A stretch of DNA of 12,530 nucleotides from Thiothrix sp. (GTDB taxonomy: Bacteria > Pseudomonadota > Gammaproteobacteria > Thiotrichales > Thiotrichaceae). The stretch covers positions 1 through 12,530 of the forward strand of contig DRMA01000066.1 in assembly GCA_011375245.1 (NCBI GenBank), written 5' to 3'. Position numbers and translations under genes: made by a program. Positions 1-7,112 of the stretch are shown piece after piece; the first letter of the stretch is position 1, and every line of letters starts with the position of its first letter. The notes under the pieces are model-generated. The model ran no database searches. It saw only the letters and a program-made list of their open reading frames with translations, and was not told the DNA's origin.

Positions 1-1
1 C

Positions 2-1150
2 ATTGATTATGGTTGGTCGTATAAAACAAATTATCTGAATACCGTTTGTTCTATTTTGCATCAAGAGGGGGCATGGGCTGAGGTTGTATCTATTTTTGAA
101 TATGAAAAAGCACGGGCATTGGGTGTGCCTGCTCATCGTATTTTATTTAATGGTCCACACAAATCGAAAGCAACTTTGGAACGTTGTGTTGCAGAAGGTG
201 CGCGTTTACATATTGATAATACGGATGAACTCTATTTATTGGAGTCTGTTGCACAAGCCGCAGAGAAGACCATTGATGTCACCATTCGCCTTAATTTTGA
301 CACAGGCTATACCGAGCCATGGAGCCGTTTTGGTTTTAATATTGAATCGGGCGCGGCAATGAATGCCGCACAACGTATTGGTTCAAGTCAATGGCTAGAA
401 CTATGTGGTTTACATAGCCATATTGGTACGTTTGTGCTTGATCCGCGTGCCTATGCCTCACAGGTAAAAATCATGTGTGCGTTTATGGAAGCTGCTGAAC
501 AACAAACAGGCTGTTTGATTGACAGTATTGATATTGGCGGTGGCTTTGCCTCACGTAATGATTTACATGGTATGTATCAACCTGCAGAACAAATTGTACC
601 GAGTATTGAGCAGTATGCCGATGCTATTTGTACCACCTTAATCCAAGAAACACAGGGACGAGAAGCATGCGGTAAACCAAGACCAACACTCATTATGGAA
701 AGTGGGCGTTCTATTATTGATGATGCAGAAGTCTTAATTAGCTCGGTTGTTTCAACACGCCGTTTGCCTGATGGACGCGCTGCTGCGGTCATTGATGCAG
801 GGGTAAACTTATTGTTTACTGCCTTTTGGTACAACCATCGTATTCAAACAACCCGCCCACTGGATGGCTTAGCAGAAGATACCGTGCTATATGGTCCATT
901 ATGTATGAATATTGATGTGATTCGACAAAGTATCATGATTCCCCCCTTATCCGTTGGTGATTCATTGGTTATCAGTCCTGTGGGCGCTTACAACAATACG
1001 CAATGGATGCAATTTATCGAATACCGTCCTGCGATTGTGATGATTCATGAAGATGGGCAGGTTTCAGTGATACGTGAGGCAGAAGACCTTTCATTTATCA
1101 ATCAATTAGAACACATTCCTGAACATGTACAGGGAAATCATCAATACTAG
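2..1150 (+). CDS. Fold-III PLP-dependent decarboxylase (DapDC/ODC-like), 5' end outside window
   Basis: Three-prime part of an alanine-racemase-fold PLP decarboxylase of the diaminopimelate/ornithine decarboxylase group, a cytosolic enzyme removing CO2 from a basic amino acid. The frame is open to the left edge, so the TTG at 56 is not the start. The codons before it read W-S-Y-K-T-N-Y, matching the family's YxxKxN motif, so the PLP lysine is at 23-25. Further family motifs follow in order: HSHIG (413-427), DIGGGF (about 530-547), ESGRSI, YGPLC with the conserved catalytic Cys at 902-904, and GAYNN near the C-terminus. 382 residues are visible; the family usually has about 390-420, so only a short N-terminal piece is missing. 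Substrate specificity cannot be read from the sequence. The urea-transporter gene follows by 57 nt on the same strand. A polyamine route that also handles urea would be one explanation, but that is speculation. Confidence 0.88.
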   Translation: MDYGWSYKTNYLNTVCSILHQEGAWAEVVSIFEYEKARALGVPAHRILFNGPHKSKATLERCVAEGARLHIDNTDELYLLESVAQAAEKTIDVTIRLNFDTGYTEPWSRFGFNIESGAAMNAAQRIGSSQWLELCGLHSHIGTFVLDPRAYASQVKIMCAFMEAAEQQTGCLIDSIDIGGGFASRNDLHGMYQPAEQIVPSIEQYADAICTTLIQETQGREACGKPRPTLIMESGRSIIDDAEVLISSVVSTRRLPDGRAAAVIDAGVNLLFTAFWYNHRIQTTRPLDGLAEDTVLYGPLCMNIDVIRQSIMIPPLSVGDSLVISPVGAYNNTQWMQFIEYRPAIVMIHEDGQVSVIREAEDLSFINQLEHIPEHVQGNHQY

Positions 1151-1163
1151 GTATTACTGTATT

Positions 1164-1204
1164 AATCTTGTTTCTACACTTACAACGCATGGGAACAAGA
1201 TTTT
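1164..1204 (+). terminator. Weak hairpin after decarboxylase, possible terminator
   Basis: Arms AATCTTGTTTC (1164-1174) and GGAACAAGATT (1192-1202) pair over 11 bp, including one G-T, around a 17-nt loop. T residues at 1201-1204 overlap the right arm. The stem is AT-rich and the loop long, so termination would be leaky at best. The hairpin ends just before the TTG at 1208 and could instead mask initiation of the next gene. Confidence 0.35.
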
Positions 1205-1207
1205 ACA

Positions 1208-3406
1208 TTGAAAACTAAAGTAAAAATAACAAAAATCATGCTTCCCTTTGCTAACAACGTCAATTTTTTATTGGCTAATATACGATGCCTATTGCGTAGC
1301 TACTCGGCTATTTTCTTTATCGCTGATGCACGTATTGGTGCACTTTTTCTCGCTGCCACTTTCTATTTTCCCAATTCAGGATGGGTAGGGTTGCTTGCGG
1401 CAATGACAGGAACATTAACCGCACGACTCTTTCATTTTTCCAATATCAAAAGTGGGCTTTATGCCTACAATAGTTTATTGGTTGGTTTAGCATTAGGCGC
1501 ACACTTTGAGCTAAGTTTCTCTTTACTTAGCTTAATTATTCTTGCTTCGATACTGACCGTATTTATTACCGTTACCCTTGCTGATGCACTATGGCGTTTT
1601 GAGCGTTTGCCTGCGTTGAGTTTACCTTTTGTGATTGTGGCAATTACCATTACTTTTGCCTCACAAGGCTTTAATACTTTAGAGAGCTATACACCTCATA
1701 CCTATCTGGCCGCTTTTCCCTTGCCTGATCTAGTTAACCATTTTCTTATTGCATTGGGCGCTGCTTTTTTTACCCCTCATCCGCTCGCAGGATTGCTTTT
1801 ATTGCTTGGCATCCTTATTGCTTCACGTTATTTAGCTTTTTTAGCCGTTAGTGGCTACGGGGTCGGTTATTTTCTTTACCAAAGTCTTTCAGGCATTAGT
1901 GATAATCCTTTGAACTATGGTGATGCGTTTAATTTTATTCTTACTGCAATGGCATTGGGCGGCATCTTTATGGTGCCTAGTGTTACTAGTTATCTGATTG
2001 CCCTTTTAGGTGCAGCCTTGGCCGTTTTAGTAACAATGGCAACACAAGCCTTTATGCAGGTTTACCATCTGCCTGTGATGGCCATTCCTTTCTTATTGAC
2101 CATCCTAACCATCTTGTCTGCACTGAGTAAGCGCATTAACAGCACCCCTCCTTATTTATTATTAGAACACCCTGATTTACCTGAACAATCACGAGAGCGA
2201 GCTCGTTTGCTGGCTGCACGTGGTGGAAAAATTAATAGTGTTCCGCTCTATGCGCCGTTTCAAAGCACATGGACTGTTTATCAAGGTTTTAACGGTAAAC
2301 ATACACATCAAGGCGCATGGCAACATGCATTGGATTTCATTATCACTCTTGATCAAAAAAGTTACCAACATAATGGGCAACAGCTCACCGATTATTATTG
2401 TTTTGGTGTACCTCTTTTTTCTCCTGTTTATGGCATTGTCGTTCGCTGTATTCACAATTTAGTGGATAACCCGATTGGTGAAGTGGATGTTAATAATAAT
2501 TGGGGCAATTTAATACTGATTCGTTTGAATGATGGCAATTATTTACTACTTTGTCACTTACAACAATATTCAATTCAGGTTGTTGAAGGACAAACCGTTA
2601 TTCCTGCTCAGTTATTAGCAAACTGTGGCAATTCAGGACGTTCTCCTCAGCCACATTTACATATGCATGTGCAAAAATCAGCGGAATTAGGGAGCGCTAC
2701 TGTGCCTTTTCATTTAACTCATGTCACCACACAGGGTATTTCAAATGAATGTATTTTCCGTTTTTATTCCCGCCCCATTGAGAATGAATTAGTCAGTCCA
2801 CTGATTGCTGACTCAGGCATAAAACAAGCGCTGCATTTGCCCATCGGCAAACAATTGTTGTATCGTTTCCGCAAAAATGATGAAGAATGGCAAACACGTC
2901 AACTTTCTGTAAGTGTTGATCTAATGGGCGTATTTTGTTTGGAAAGCAACCTTGGAGCAAAAATTTATTTTGTTGAAGATCAGCATATGTTGTCATTTTA
3001 TGCGCGTAATCGTATCAATGACCCTTTCTTGACACTTTTTATGTTGAGTCTGGGGGTTACTCCTTTTGCTGGAAGGGAATTAAGTTGGGTTGATAAACCA
3101 CCTAAAAACCTTATTGCCAAGGATTTTATTGCTCCTTTACAGACATTAAGTGGCACATGGCAGCGCGCGTCAAGCCTATATTCAACGTATCAACGTCATT
3201 GGAATGAAGAACAAGCCGTCTGGCAACAGCAGGCCTATCATACTTTAGGAAAAAAGAGTACTTTATCAATAAAAACCATCGCTTTTATTAACCCCAATAT
3301 CGGTTGTACGCAGCTTTTCTTATATGAAAATAAGACACAATGGCTTGCCGAACTTTATACATCAGGGCTTAGTAATGACATTGGTATTAACGAGCATTTA
3401 CTGTGA
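1208..3406 (+). CDS. Urea transporter fused to M23-like peptidase domain
   Basis: Inner-membrane protein with three parts. Residues about 33-305 form a polytopic hydrophobic domain like bacterial urea channels (UT family), with signatures NSLLVGLALG (89-97) and LPALSLPF (134-141). Residues about 350-490 resemble an M23/LytM metallopeptidase. Seen there are HALDF (373-377), G-V-P-L-F-S-P-V-Y-G, an L-L-L-C-H-L strand with H450, and SGRSPQPHLHMHV with H483/H485/H487. The first metal motif is HxxD (H373/D376) instead of the usual HxxxD, with other histidines at 365 and 367, so ligand assignment is uncertain. Residues about 500-732 are a soluble tail I do not recognise. UT family members are passive urea channels; M23 enzymes cut peptidoglycan peptides, and here activity is not assured. 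The start is unclear: TTG 1208 has a distant GGAAC, and ATG 1238 is the alternative with no clear Shine-Dalgarno. The stop overlaps the next start in GTGA. Confidence 0.85.
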   Translation: MKTKVKITKIMLPFANNVNFLLANIRCLLRSYSAIFFIADARIGALFLAATFYFPNSGWVGLLAAMTGTLTARLFHFSNIKSGLYAYNSLLVGLALGAHFELSFSLLSLIILASILTVFITVTLADALWRFERLPALSLPFVIVAITITFASQGFNTLESYTPHTYLAAFPLPDLVNHFLIALGAAFFTPHPLAGLLLLLGILIASRYLAFLAVSGYGVGYFLYQSLSGISDNPLNYGDAFNFILTAMALGGIFMVPSVTSYLIALLGAALAVLVTMATQAFMQVYHLPVMAIPFLLTILTILSALSKRINSTPPYLLLEHPDLPEQSRERARLLAARGGKINSVPLYAPFQSTWTVYQGFNGKHTHQGAWQHALDFIITLDQKSYQHNGQQLTDYYCFGVPLFSPVYGIVVRCIHNLVDNPIGEVDVNNNWGNLILIRLNDGNYLLLCHLQQYSIQVVEGQTVIPAQLLANCGNSGRSPQPHLHMHVQKSAELGSATVPFHLTHVTTQGISNECIFRFYSRPIENELVSPLIADSGIKQALHLPIGKQLLYRFRKNDEEWQTRQLSVSVDLMGVFCLESNLGAKIYFVEDQHMLSFYARNRINDPFLTLFMLSLGVTPFAGRELSWVDKPPKNLIAKDFIAPLQTLSGTWQRASSLYSTYQRHWNEEQAVWQQQAYHTLGKKSTLSIKTIAFINPNIGCTQLFLYENKTQWLAELYTSGLSNDIGINEHLL

Positions 3407-4338
3407 ATACTATTTTGGTAAAGATACTGATTATTTTTACGGTGTTGCAAACAAACACAGCATTTAGTAATGAAATCAGTAATAAAGCCTTCCAGCATCA
3501 CTTGTTAGTTGAAGGGATGGGGAGTGATTATAGAAATACAGCGCTTGAAGAGCGTTATGAAACAAGCAATAAAAGTGTTTTTATCAGTGGTGATAATGAC
3601 ACACAGGGGTATACTGTTGGTTACAGTACTACAAATACGCAACAAGAAGCAGGTACTTATAAAAGCAAACAACAGAAACTGTTTCTCAGCGCCCGTTTTC
3701 ATGAACAGCCTAATAGTATAGACACAACCTTCAAGCAACGATTCGATATGTACTATGTGGATTCCAAGGATAGCTTAGGGAATAGCAATACCCTCAAAAT
3801 TGTCTCGCCACAGCTAACATGGACAAATAAAGCATTAACGACACAGGTTAATTTAGGTTACAGCTATTCTGATTATTCGTCAGGACAAAAGGTACACCAA
3901 TTAACCCCCACATGGGGCAAAGCAATAAGCGATAAAGACTGGTTACAGTTACGCAGTTATTTAATCCGTGTCTCTCCCTCTACAAGTGAAGATAATGAAC
4001 GTAAAAAGGCACTGGAAATAAAGCTAACGCACACCTTCAACAAAACAAATCCGCTGAACAAAATAGGAAAAATAAGCTATTTACAGTTAAGCACCGTCCT
4101 CGGAGAACGAGAATTTGCTGTTGATCCAGACACATCCACCGTTTACAACTCAGGAGGAGAACAAATAAAGACTATTGCCTTAAATACAAAGTGGATACTG
4201 ACACCTGTACATAGTATTGGGCTGAGTCTGGGGAGTGCTGATTATAAAGCCTTTGAACAAATATATACTAGTCGTTATTTGGCGCTGAATTGGATGTATA
4301 AACCGCTAAAAAAGACTCAAAAACGCCACGTTAGATGA
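3403..4338 (+). CDS. Uncharacterised exported protein, probable outer-membrane beta-barrel
   Basis: 311 residues. The N-terminus (MNTILVKILIIFTVLQTNTAFS) is a good Sec signal peptide with likely cleavage before NEIS. The mature part has alternating polar/hydrophobic stretches rich in Tyr, Ser and Thr, such as VNLGYSYSDYSS, TIALNTKWILT and IGLSLGSADY, typical of amphipathic beta-strands in outer-membrane barrels. The last strand-like segment, RYLALNWMYKP, is followed by a basic tail (KKTQKRHVR), whereas classical barrels end in an aromatic residue. The tail encodes the overlap with the convergent gene and may be a late extension after loss of an earlier stop. GTG at 3403 overlaps the preceding TGA by 4 nt, so translation is probably coupled to the transporter-peptidase gene. 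A joint envelope role is inferred. No named family recognised. Confidence 0.7.
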   Translation: MNTILVKILIIFTVLQTNTAFSNEISNKAFQHHLLVEGMGSDYRNTALEERYETSNKSVFISGDNDTQGYTVGYSTTNTQQEAGTYKSKQQKLFLSARFHEQPNSIDTTFKQRFDMYYVDSKDSLGNSNTLKIVSPQLTWTNKALTTQVNLGYSYSDYSSGQKVHQLTPTWGKAISDKDWLQLRSYLIRVSPSTSEDNERKKALEIKLTHTFNKTNPLNKIGKISYLQLSTVLGEREFAVDPDTSTVYNSGGEQIKTIALNTKWILTPVHSIGLSLGSADYKAFEQIYTSRYLALNWMYKPLKKTQKRHVR

Positions 4339-5273
4339 GTGGAAAAACGATAAAAACGTTCTGCGTCGGCACTACTTGTTGAATCATACTCCCCAAAACC
4401 CGCCGAAAATTGCAAAGCAATTGATGGTGTTAGTGTCTTGCCAAGTTGGAGAGATACAACATACAACGTGTCCTTACGTTTTTTTCCTGTCGCATTCATT
4501 CCTCCCATTTGATTGGGTAACGCGAATGCTGTTTGATCATAACGATCTTGTTGCCAGTTAATGCCAATTTGTCCGTCGAAAGAAGCCAATGTCCATTGTT
4601 TGTAATTAATTCCTAGCATGGTTGAGTCATATTTGCGTTGTTTATCACTCGCATTATTGCTTTTTAAGGCGGTATTGAAATTCCAATACGGTGCATCTTT
4701 TTTATGTGGGAAATAATGAATAAACGTTAAGTTACTGCGCGTTGTATCATAAGCCTCGTTATTTACATCCACTTGATCATGTTTTTCCTGTTTTAAAGAA
4801 AATGAAATGTCACTTCCTCCGCCAACATTATTTAAATAGCCAAATGTTGTGCCAAGCAATAAGCCCTTATAACTATTACTTGTTAATGCTTCATTATCAT
4901 AGTGATTGAGGCTTATTGTATTGCGCCATAGCCAATCAGGGTTTAGCGCGGATAACGTGCTGGCGGATAACACAAAACGAGAAATATCGGTATCACTTGT
5001 AAAACCTTTATTGAAAGAAGCGTCTGCTTGAAAGGTATACCCTCCCGTATAATCAAGTGATTGTTTAATAAAAGAAAGCCCTGTCACAATACCCTCACGG
5101 GTTAAGCTGCTTTGGTTACCTTGAATATCAGTATCTGCTTGCACCTCAAGGTTATTGGTATACGTTAAACCCGTGTACAGTGTTTTTGACGTGTCACTAA
5201 ACACGTCTATTGATAAAAAAAACAGGCTACAAAACATTGTAGCCTGAAATGGGAAAAACCGATTCACATTCAT
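4317..5273 (-). CDS. Outer-membrane beta-barrel protein, last gene of the sigma-factor operon
   Basis: 318 residues. A signal peptide (MNVNRFFPFQATMFCSLFFLSIDVFS) is followed by a Tyr/Asn/Ser-rich protein with many strand-like segments, for example ISFSLKQEKHD, LTFIHYFPH, DTLYVVSLQLGKTL and ALQFSAGFGEYD. It ends in HLTWRF, the terminal Phe expected for BAM-recognised barrels. ATG 5273 has a good Shine-Dalgarno (AAGGTG) 7 nt after the DUF3106 stop, so it is the distal operon gene. ATG 5237 is an alternative start but lies inside a hairpin and has no such site. It converges on the 3403-4338 gene with a 22-nt overlap. Both end in a similar G-x-x-D/Y ... RY-x ... L-x-W pattern, so they may be distant paralogues (inference). 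A terminator-like hairpin sits in codons 10-20. Function unknown: porin-like or structural. Confidence 0.75.
   Translation of the reverse strand: MNVNRFFPFQATMFCSLFFLSIDVFSDTSKTLYTGLTYTNNLEVQADTDIQGNQSSLTREGIVTGLSFIKQSLDYTGGYTFQADASFNKGFTSDTDISRFVLSASTLSALNPDWLWRNTISLNHYDNEALTSNSYKGLLLGTTFGYLNNVGGGSDISFSLKQEKHDQVDVNNEAYDTTRSNLTFIHYFPHKKDAPYWNFNTALKSNNASDKQRKYDSTMLGINYKQWTLASFDGQIGINWQQDRYDQTAFALPNQMGGMNATGKKRKDTLYVVSLQLGKTLTPSIALQFSAGFGEYDSTSSADAERFYRFSTHLTWRF
5188..5207 (-). repeat. Second hairpin just after the attenuator
   Basis: Perfect 7-bp inverted repeat GACGTGT / ACACGTC with a 6-nt loop, starting 7 nt downstream of the U-tract on the minus-strand transcript. It has no U-run of its own, so it is not a second terminator. 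It lies in codons for IDVFSDTS at the signal-peptide cleavage region. It could be chance or part of the same RNA structure. Confidence 0.45.
5215..5246 (-). terminator. Intragenic intrinsic terminator / attenuator in the signal-peptide codons
   Basis: Read on the minus strand, CAGGCTACAA, loop TGTT, TTGTAGCCTG, then eight T. This is a perfect 10-bp stem with a 4-nt loop and a U-tract, the textbook intrinsic-terminator layout. It begins 27 nt inside the barrel gene starting at 5273. It could end the upstream operon transcript unless a ribosome initiating at 5273 follows the polymerase closely. Confidence 0.75.
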
Positions 5274-5280
5274 TTCACCT

Positions 5281-5817
5281 TCATTGTCTATTCATTAGGT
5301 CAGACATGGGAATAGTGGACATATCATTGGGTGTCATGCCACCATTTGACATTGAGTTAGGCATCATCTGTCCACCACGCTGTTGGAATTCTTTAAAGCG
5401 TTGCATCATTTGTTGCTGTTTTTCAGGTGACATTTTTTGAAAACGATTATAGGCTTTCATCATTTGCTGACGCTTTTCAGCCGATAATTGTATAAACCGA
5501 GAGTGTGCTTGTTGCATGGTTTCTCTGTGTTCTTGTGACATACCTTTCCAGCGCTGAAAACGCTGCCAAAGCACCTCGCGTCGTTCTTCTGGAAAGCTTA
5601 ACCAGCGTTGGCCATTGCTTATTAATTGTTGTTGATGTTGCCCTGATAATTGTTGCCAATCTGTTTTATATTTTGCCAGTAGGGTTTGCATTTCGGATGA
5701 TAATTGCGTCCATTCATGTATCTGCTCATTAGCACGAATAGAATTCAATAGTACGAAACTCGCGCTAAGGATAAGAACGATGAGTAATTTCAGTAGCTGT
5801 TTTTTATTCATTAGCAT
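5281..5817 (-). CDS. DUF3106-type periplasmic protein
   Basis: 178 residues from ATG 5817. That start is preferred because AGGAGGGGG lies 6 nt upstream and it gives a clean signal peptide (MLMNKKQLLKLLIVLILSAS ... SIRA, then NEQ). An upstream ATG at 5916 has no Shine-Dalgarno and would bury the signal. The mature part is a Gln/Met/Arg-rich helical protein with repeats of about 16 residues built on RFxxMSxExRxxM, seen at RWKGMSQEHRETM, RFIQLSAEKRQQM and RFQKMSPEKQQQM. This is the pattern of DUF3106 proteins. The tail (QRGGQMMPNSMSNGG...) is Met/Gly/Asn-rich. The start overlaps the preceding small gene by 14 nt and the barrel gene follows by 7 nt, so it is mid-operon. DUF3106 has no established biochemical function; an envelope-stress or chaperone-like role is inference. 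Confidence 0.85.
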   Translation of the reverse strand: MLMNKKQLLKLLIVLILSASFVLLNSIRANEQIHEWTQLSSEMQTLLAKYKTDWQQLSGQHQQQLISNGQRWLSFPEERREVLWQRFQRWKGMSQEHRETMQQAHSRFIQLSAEKRQQMMKAYNRFQKMSPEKQQQMMQRFKEFQQRGGQMMPNSMSNGGMTPNDMSTIPMSDLMNRQ

Positions 5818-6082
5818 CGAATACCCCCTCCTGAAGATGATCGTTATTCCTGTTTGTCGGCTGCTTGTTTTGATTTTGTTTAGCAACAAACTGTATAAAA
5901 GCATCAAACTCTTCATTTTTGAACGTTTCTAACGTAGGTAGTTGTTCTAGGAAACCTTTGGGTAAGCTCAAGGGAGGGGAATCGCTGGCCAAAGCGAGAC
6001 CAAGCAGACTGAGTAATAACCAAAGTGATATGCTTTTCAGAGGAGGTATATTGATGCTCTGTTTGTTTTGCAAGCCAATCAT
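5804..6082 (-). CDS. Small secreted protein, overlapping frame with the anti-sigma candidate
   Basis: 92 residues from ATG 6082; a TTG at 6100 is also open. After a short polar region comes a strong hydrophobic core (ISLWLLLSLLGLALA) and likely cleavage before SDSPP. The mature part has an acidic/aromatic segment (PKGFLEQLPTLETFKNEEFD) and a Gln/Asn-rich tail. It overlaps the upstream frame (5913-6401) by 170 nt, so one of the two is coding there for most of the length. I favour this frame downstream of about 6040: it gives a coherent signal peptide, and its TAA overlaps the well-supported DUF3106 start by 14 nt, as expected for coupled genes. A weak GGA lies before ATG 6082. A small exported protein between anti-sigma and DUF3106 genes fits the operon; no family name can be given. 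Confidence 0.6.
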   Translation of the reverse strand: MIGLQNKQSINIPPLKSISLWLLLSLLGLALASDSPPLSLPKGFLEQLPTLETFKNEEFDAFIQFVAKQNQNKQPTNRNNDHLQEGVFDANE

Positions 6083-6401
6083 AAAAATCCAAATGTTCAA
6101 TTAATGTATCAGGGGTTTCGGTATCCATGACCCATGCTGGTAATGCTACAGGCTGACTAAGTAAGTTATTTGATAATGTCTCAGGTTCTTCTGCGTTTTG
6201 TAAAAAAAGCACAGTGCTAATAATGAAAAGACTAAAAGCACTGACAAAAACGGGTTTTTGCCAGAGTGACCTCCTTTTTTTGGGTAAGGTATTGATTGCC
6301 TCACGGGTCATTGCTTGTAAGCGTCGATGATGCTTTTCTGCCAAACGCTGTGCACACTGATCAAGGTACTCATTCGGCTTTTTAGGGGTTTTATGTTTCA
6401 T
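5913..6401 (-). CDS. Putative single-pass anti-sigma factor (C-terminal part doubtful)
   Basis: 162 residues as read. The N-terminal about 48 residues are basic and cytoplasmic-like (LAEKHHRRLQAMTREAI). One membrane segment follows at about 51-67 (VFVSAFSLFIISTVLFL), then a short outer part with LPAWVMDT and LDFYDWLAKQ. This layout, directly after an ECF-type sigma gene, suggests an anti-sigma or sigma-linked membrane regulator that holds the sigma factor at the membrane. ATG 6401 overlaps the sigma stop by 11 nt and has AGGAG nearby. Beyond about residue 118 the sequence (ITLVITQSAWSRFGQRF...) looks like an out-of-frame reading of the small secreted gene. The ancestral stop may have been lost, or there may be a frameshift. 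The anti-sigma role is inferred from position and topology, not from a recognised zinc-binding motif. Confidence 0.65.
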   Translation of the reverse strand: MKHKTPKKPNEYLDQCAQRLAEKHHRRLQAMTREAINTLPKKRRSLWQKPVFVSAFSLFIISTVLFLQNAEEPETLSNNLLSQPVALPAWVMDTETPDTLIEHLDFYDWLAKQTEHQYTSSEKHITLVITQSAWSRFGQRFPSLELTQRFPRTTTYVRNVQK

Positions 6402-7026
6402 CGATCCACTCTCCTAATTGCTCTTTTAAGGTTTTCATTGCGCGAAATAAATGCGTTTTTACACTGCCCTCTGAGCATTGCATAATAAAGGCTGTTTCTT
6501 TAACGCTCACCCCCTGCCATTGGCGCAGCAAATATGCTTCTTGTTGGCGTGCAGGTAATGCTTGCAAAGCCGTTTCAAATTGCCCCGCTAACTCAGTTGC
6601 TACCATTTGTTCTTCAGCAGGATTTGAGGCGCTATTATAGGTATCTGTGTATAAATTACTGTCCCCATCTTCTTCTTTACCCAGACGCGATATGGGTAAA
6701 ATATGCCGAAGTTTACGCCGCCATGTTATTTTGCGTTGCCAATCAGTAATTCTACGCGTAAGAATTTTGTAGAACAAATTTGTCCATGCTTCTTCCTCAT
6801 AACGCGGTACTGATTTGACAAAACCTATCATTGTATCCTGTAAAATATCTAATGCCGCTTCTTCATCTTTCATACGAAAAACAGCAAAAGCCAAAGTCTT
6901 TGAACGAATTTCATAGAGAAAACGTTCAAGTTTACGTTCAATATCTTGTTTCAAGCTTGATCTAATCCTTATCTTACTTGAAGTATTCACACTATTACTT
7001 CGAATAAGCTTATAAAAAGTTGACAT
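6391..7026 (-). CDS. ECF-type RNA polymerase sigma factor
   Basis: 211 residues. Region 2 spans about 34-100: FLYEIRSKTLAFAVFRMKD, then EEAALDILQDTMIGFVKSV and a Trp-rich segment, ITDWQRKITWRRK, for -10 recognition. A variable acidic linker (KEEDGDSNLYTD) follows. Region 4 spans about 148-205 with ALPARQQEAYLLRQWQGVSVKETA and the helix-turn-helix SEGSVKTHLFRAMKTLKEQL for -35 binding. It lacks regions 1 and 3, as ECF factors do. It should direct RNA polymerase to envelope genes, probably including this operon. The start at ATG 7026 is uncertain: no clear Shine-Dalgarno, and about 25 extra residues before region 2; TTG 6954 is possible. Its stop overlaps the next gene by 11 nt. The order sigma, membrane regulator, small secreted protein, DUF3106 appears conserved in gammaproteobacteria from memory, not checked. 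Confidence 0.88.
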   Translation of the reverse strand: MSTFYKLIRSNSVNTSSKIRIRSSLKQDIERKLERFLYEIRSKTLAFAVFRMKDEEAALDILQDTMIGFVKSVPRYEEEAWTNLFYKILTRRITDWQRKITWRRKLRHILPISRLGKEEDGDSNLYTDTYNSASNPAEEQMVATELAGQFETALQALPARQQEAYLLRQWQGVSVKETAFIMQCSEGSVKTHLFRAMKTLKEQLGEWIDET

Positions 7027-7052
7027 AGCAATGAACTATTTGTTGCGAGTAG

Positions 7053-7076
7053 AAAAAGCAAGGCAAAATGCCCGCT
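7053..7076 (-). terminator. Intrinsic terminator after the Cys/His-rich gene
   Basis: Read on the minus strand, AGC-g-GGCA, loop TTT, TGCC-tt-GCT, then a run of five T (7057-7053, sharing the last stem base). The 7-bp stem has a small internal bulge and GC-rich core. It sits 37 nt after the stop at 7113 and before the sigma-factor start, separating the two transcripts. Confidence 0.6.
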
Positions 7077-7112
7077 CTAAAACAAATGATTCAATCGTAT
7101 TAAATAACAAAT

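Noticed and set aside
577..834. Minus-strand open frame of 85 codons inside the decarboxylase gene
   Set aside because: Antisense shadow; the plus strand carries conserved catalytic motifs across the same bases.
2189..2462. Open frames on both strands inside the M23 region of the transporter fusion
   Set aside because: Out-of-frame shadows of a domain with clear motifs; no ribosome binding sites.
4376..4561. Plus-strand open frame of 61 codons opposite the barrel gene
   Set aside because: Antisense to a coherent barrel sequence with terminal Phe; no protein-like features.
5818..5916. Upstream ATG (5916) of the DUF3106 gene, overlapping the 5913 stop as ATGA
   Set aside because: No Shine-Dalgarno, and the extra 33 residues would place the signal peptide internally; ATG 5817 has AGGAGGGGG and fits a normal signal peptide.
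6035..6060. Plus-strand AGAGGAGGT followed by ATG, looks like a strong start
   Set aside because: It is the complement of Pro-Pro codons in the minus-strand secreted protein; the plus-strand frame is short and without protein-like character.
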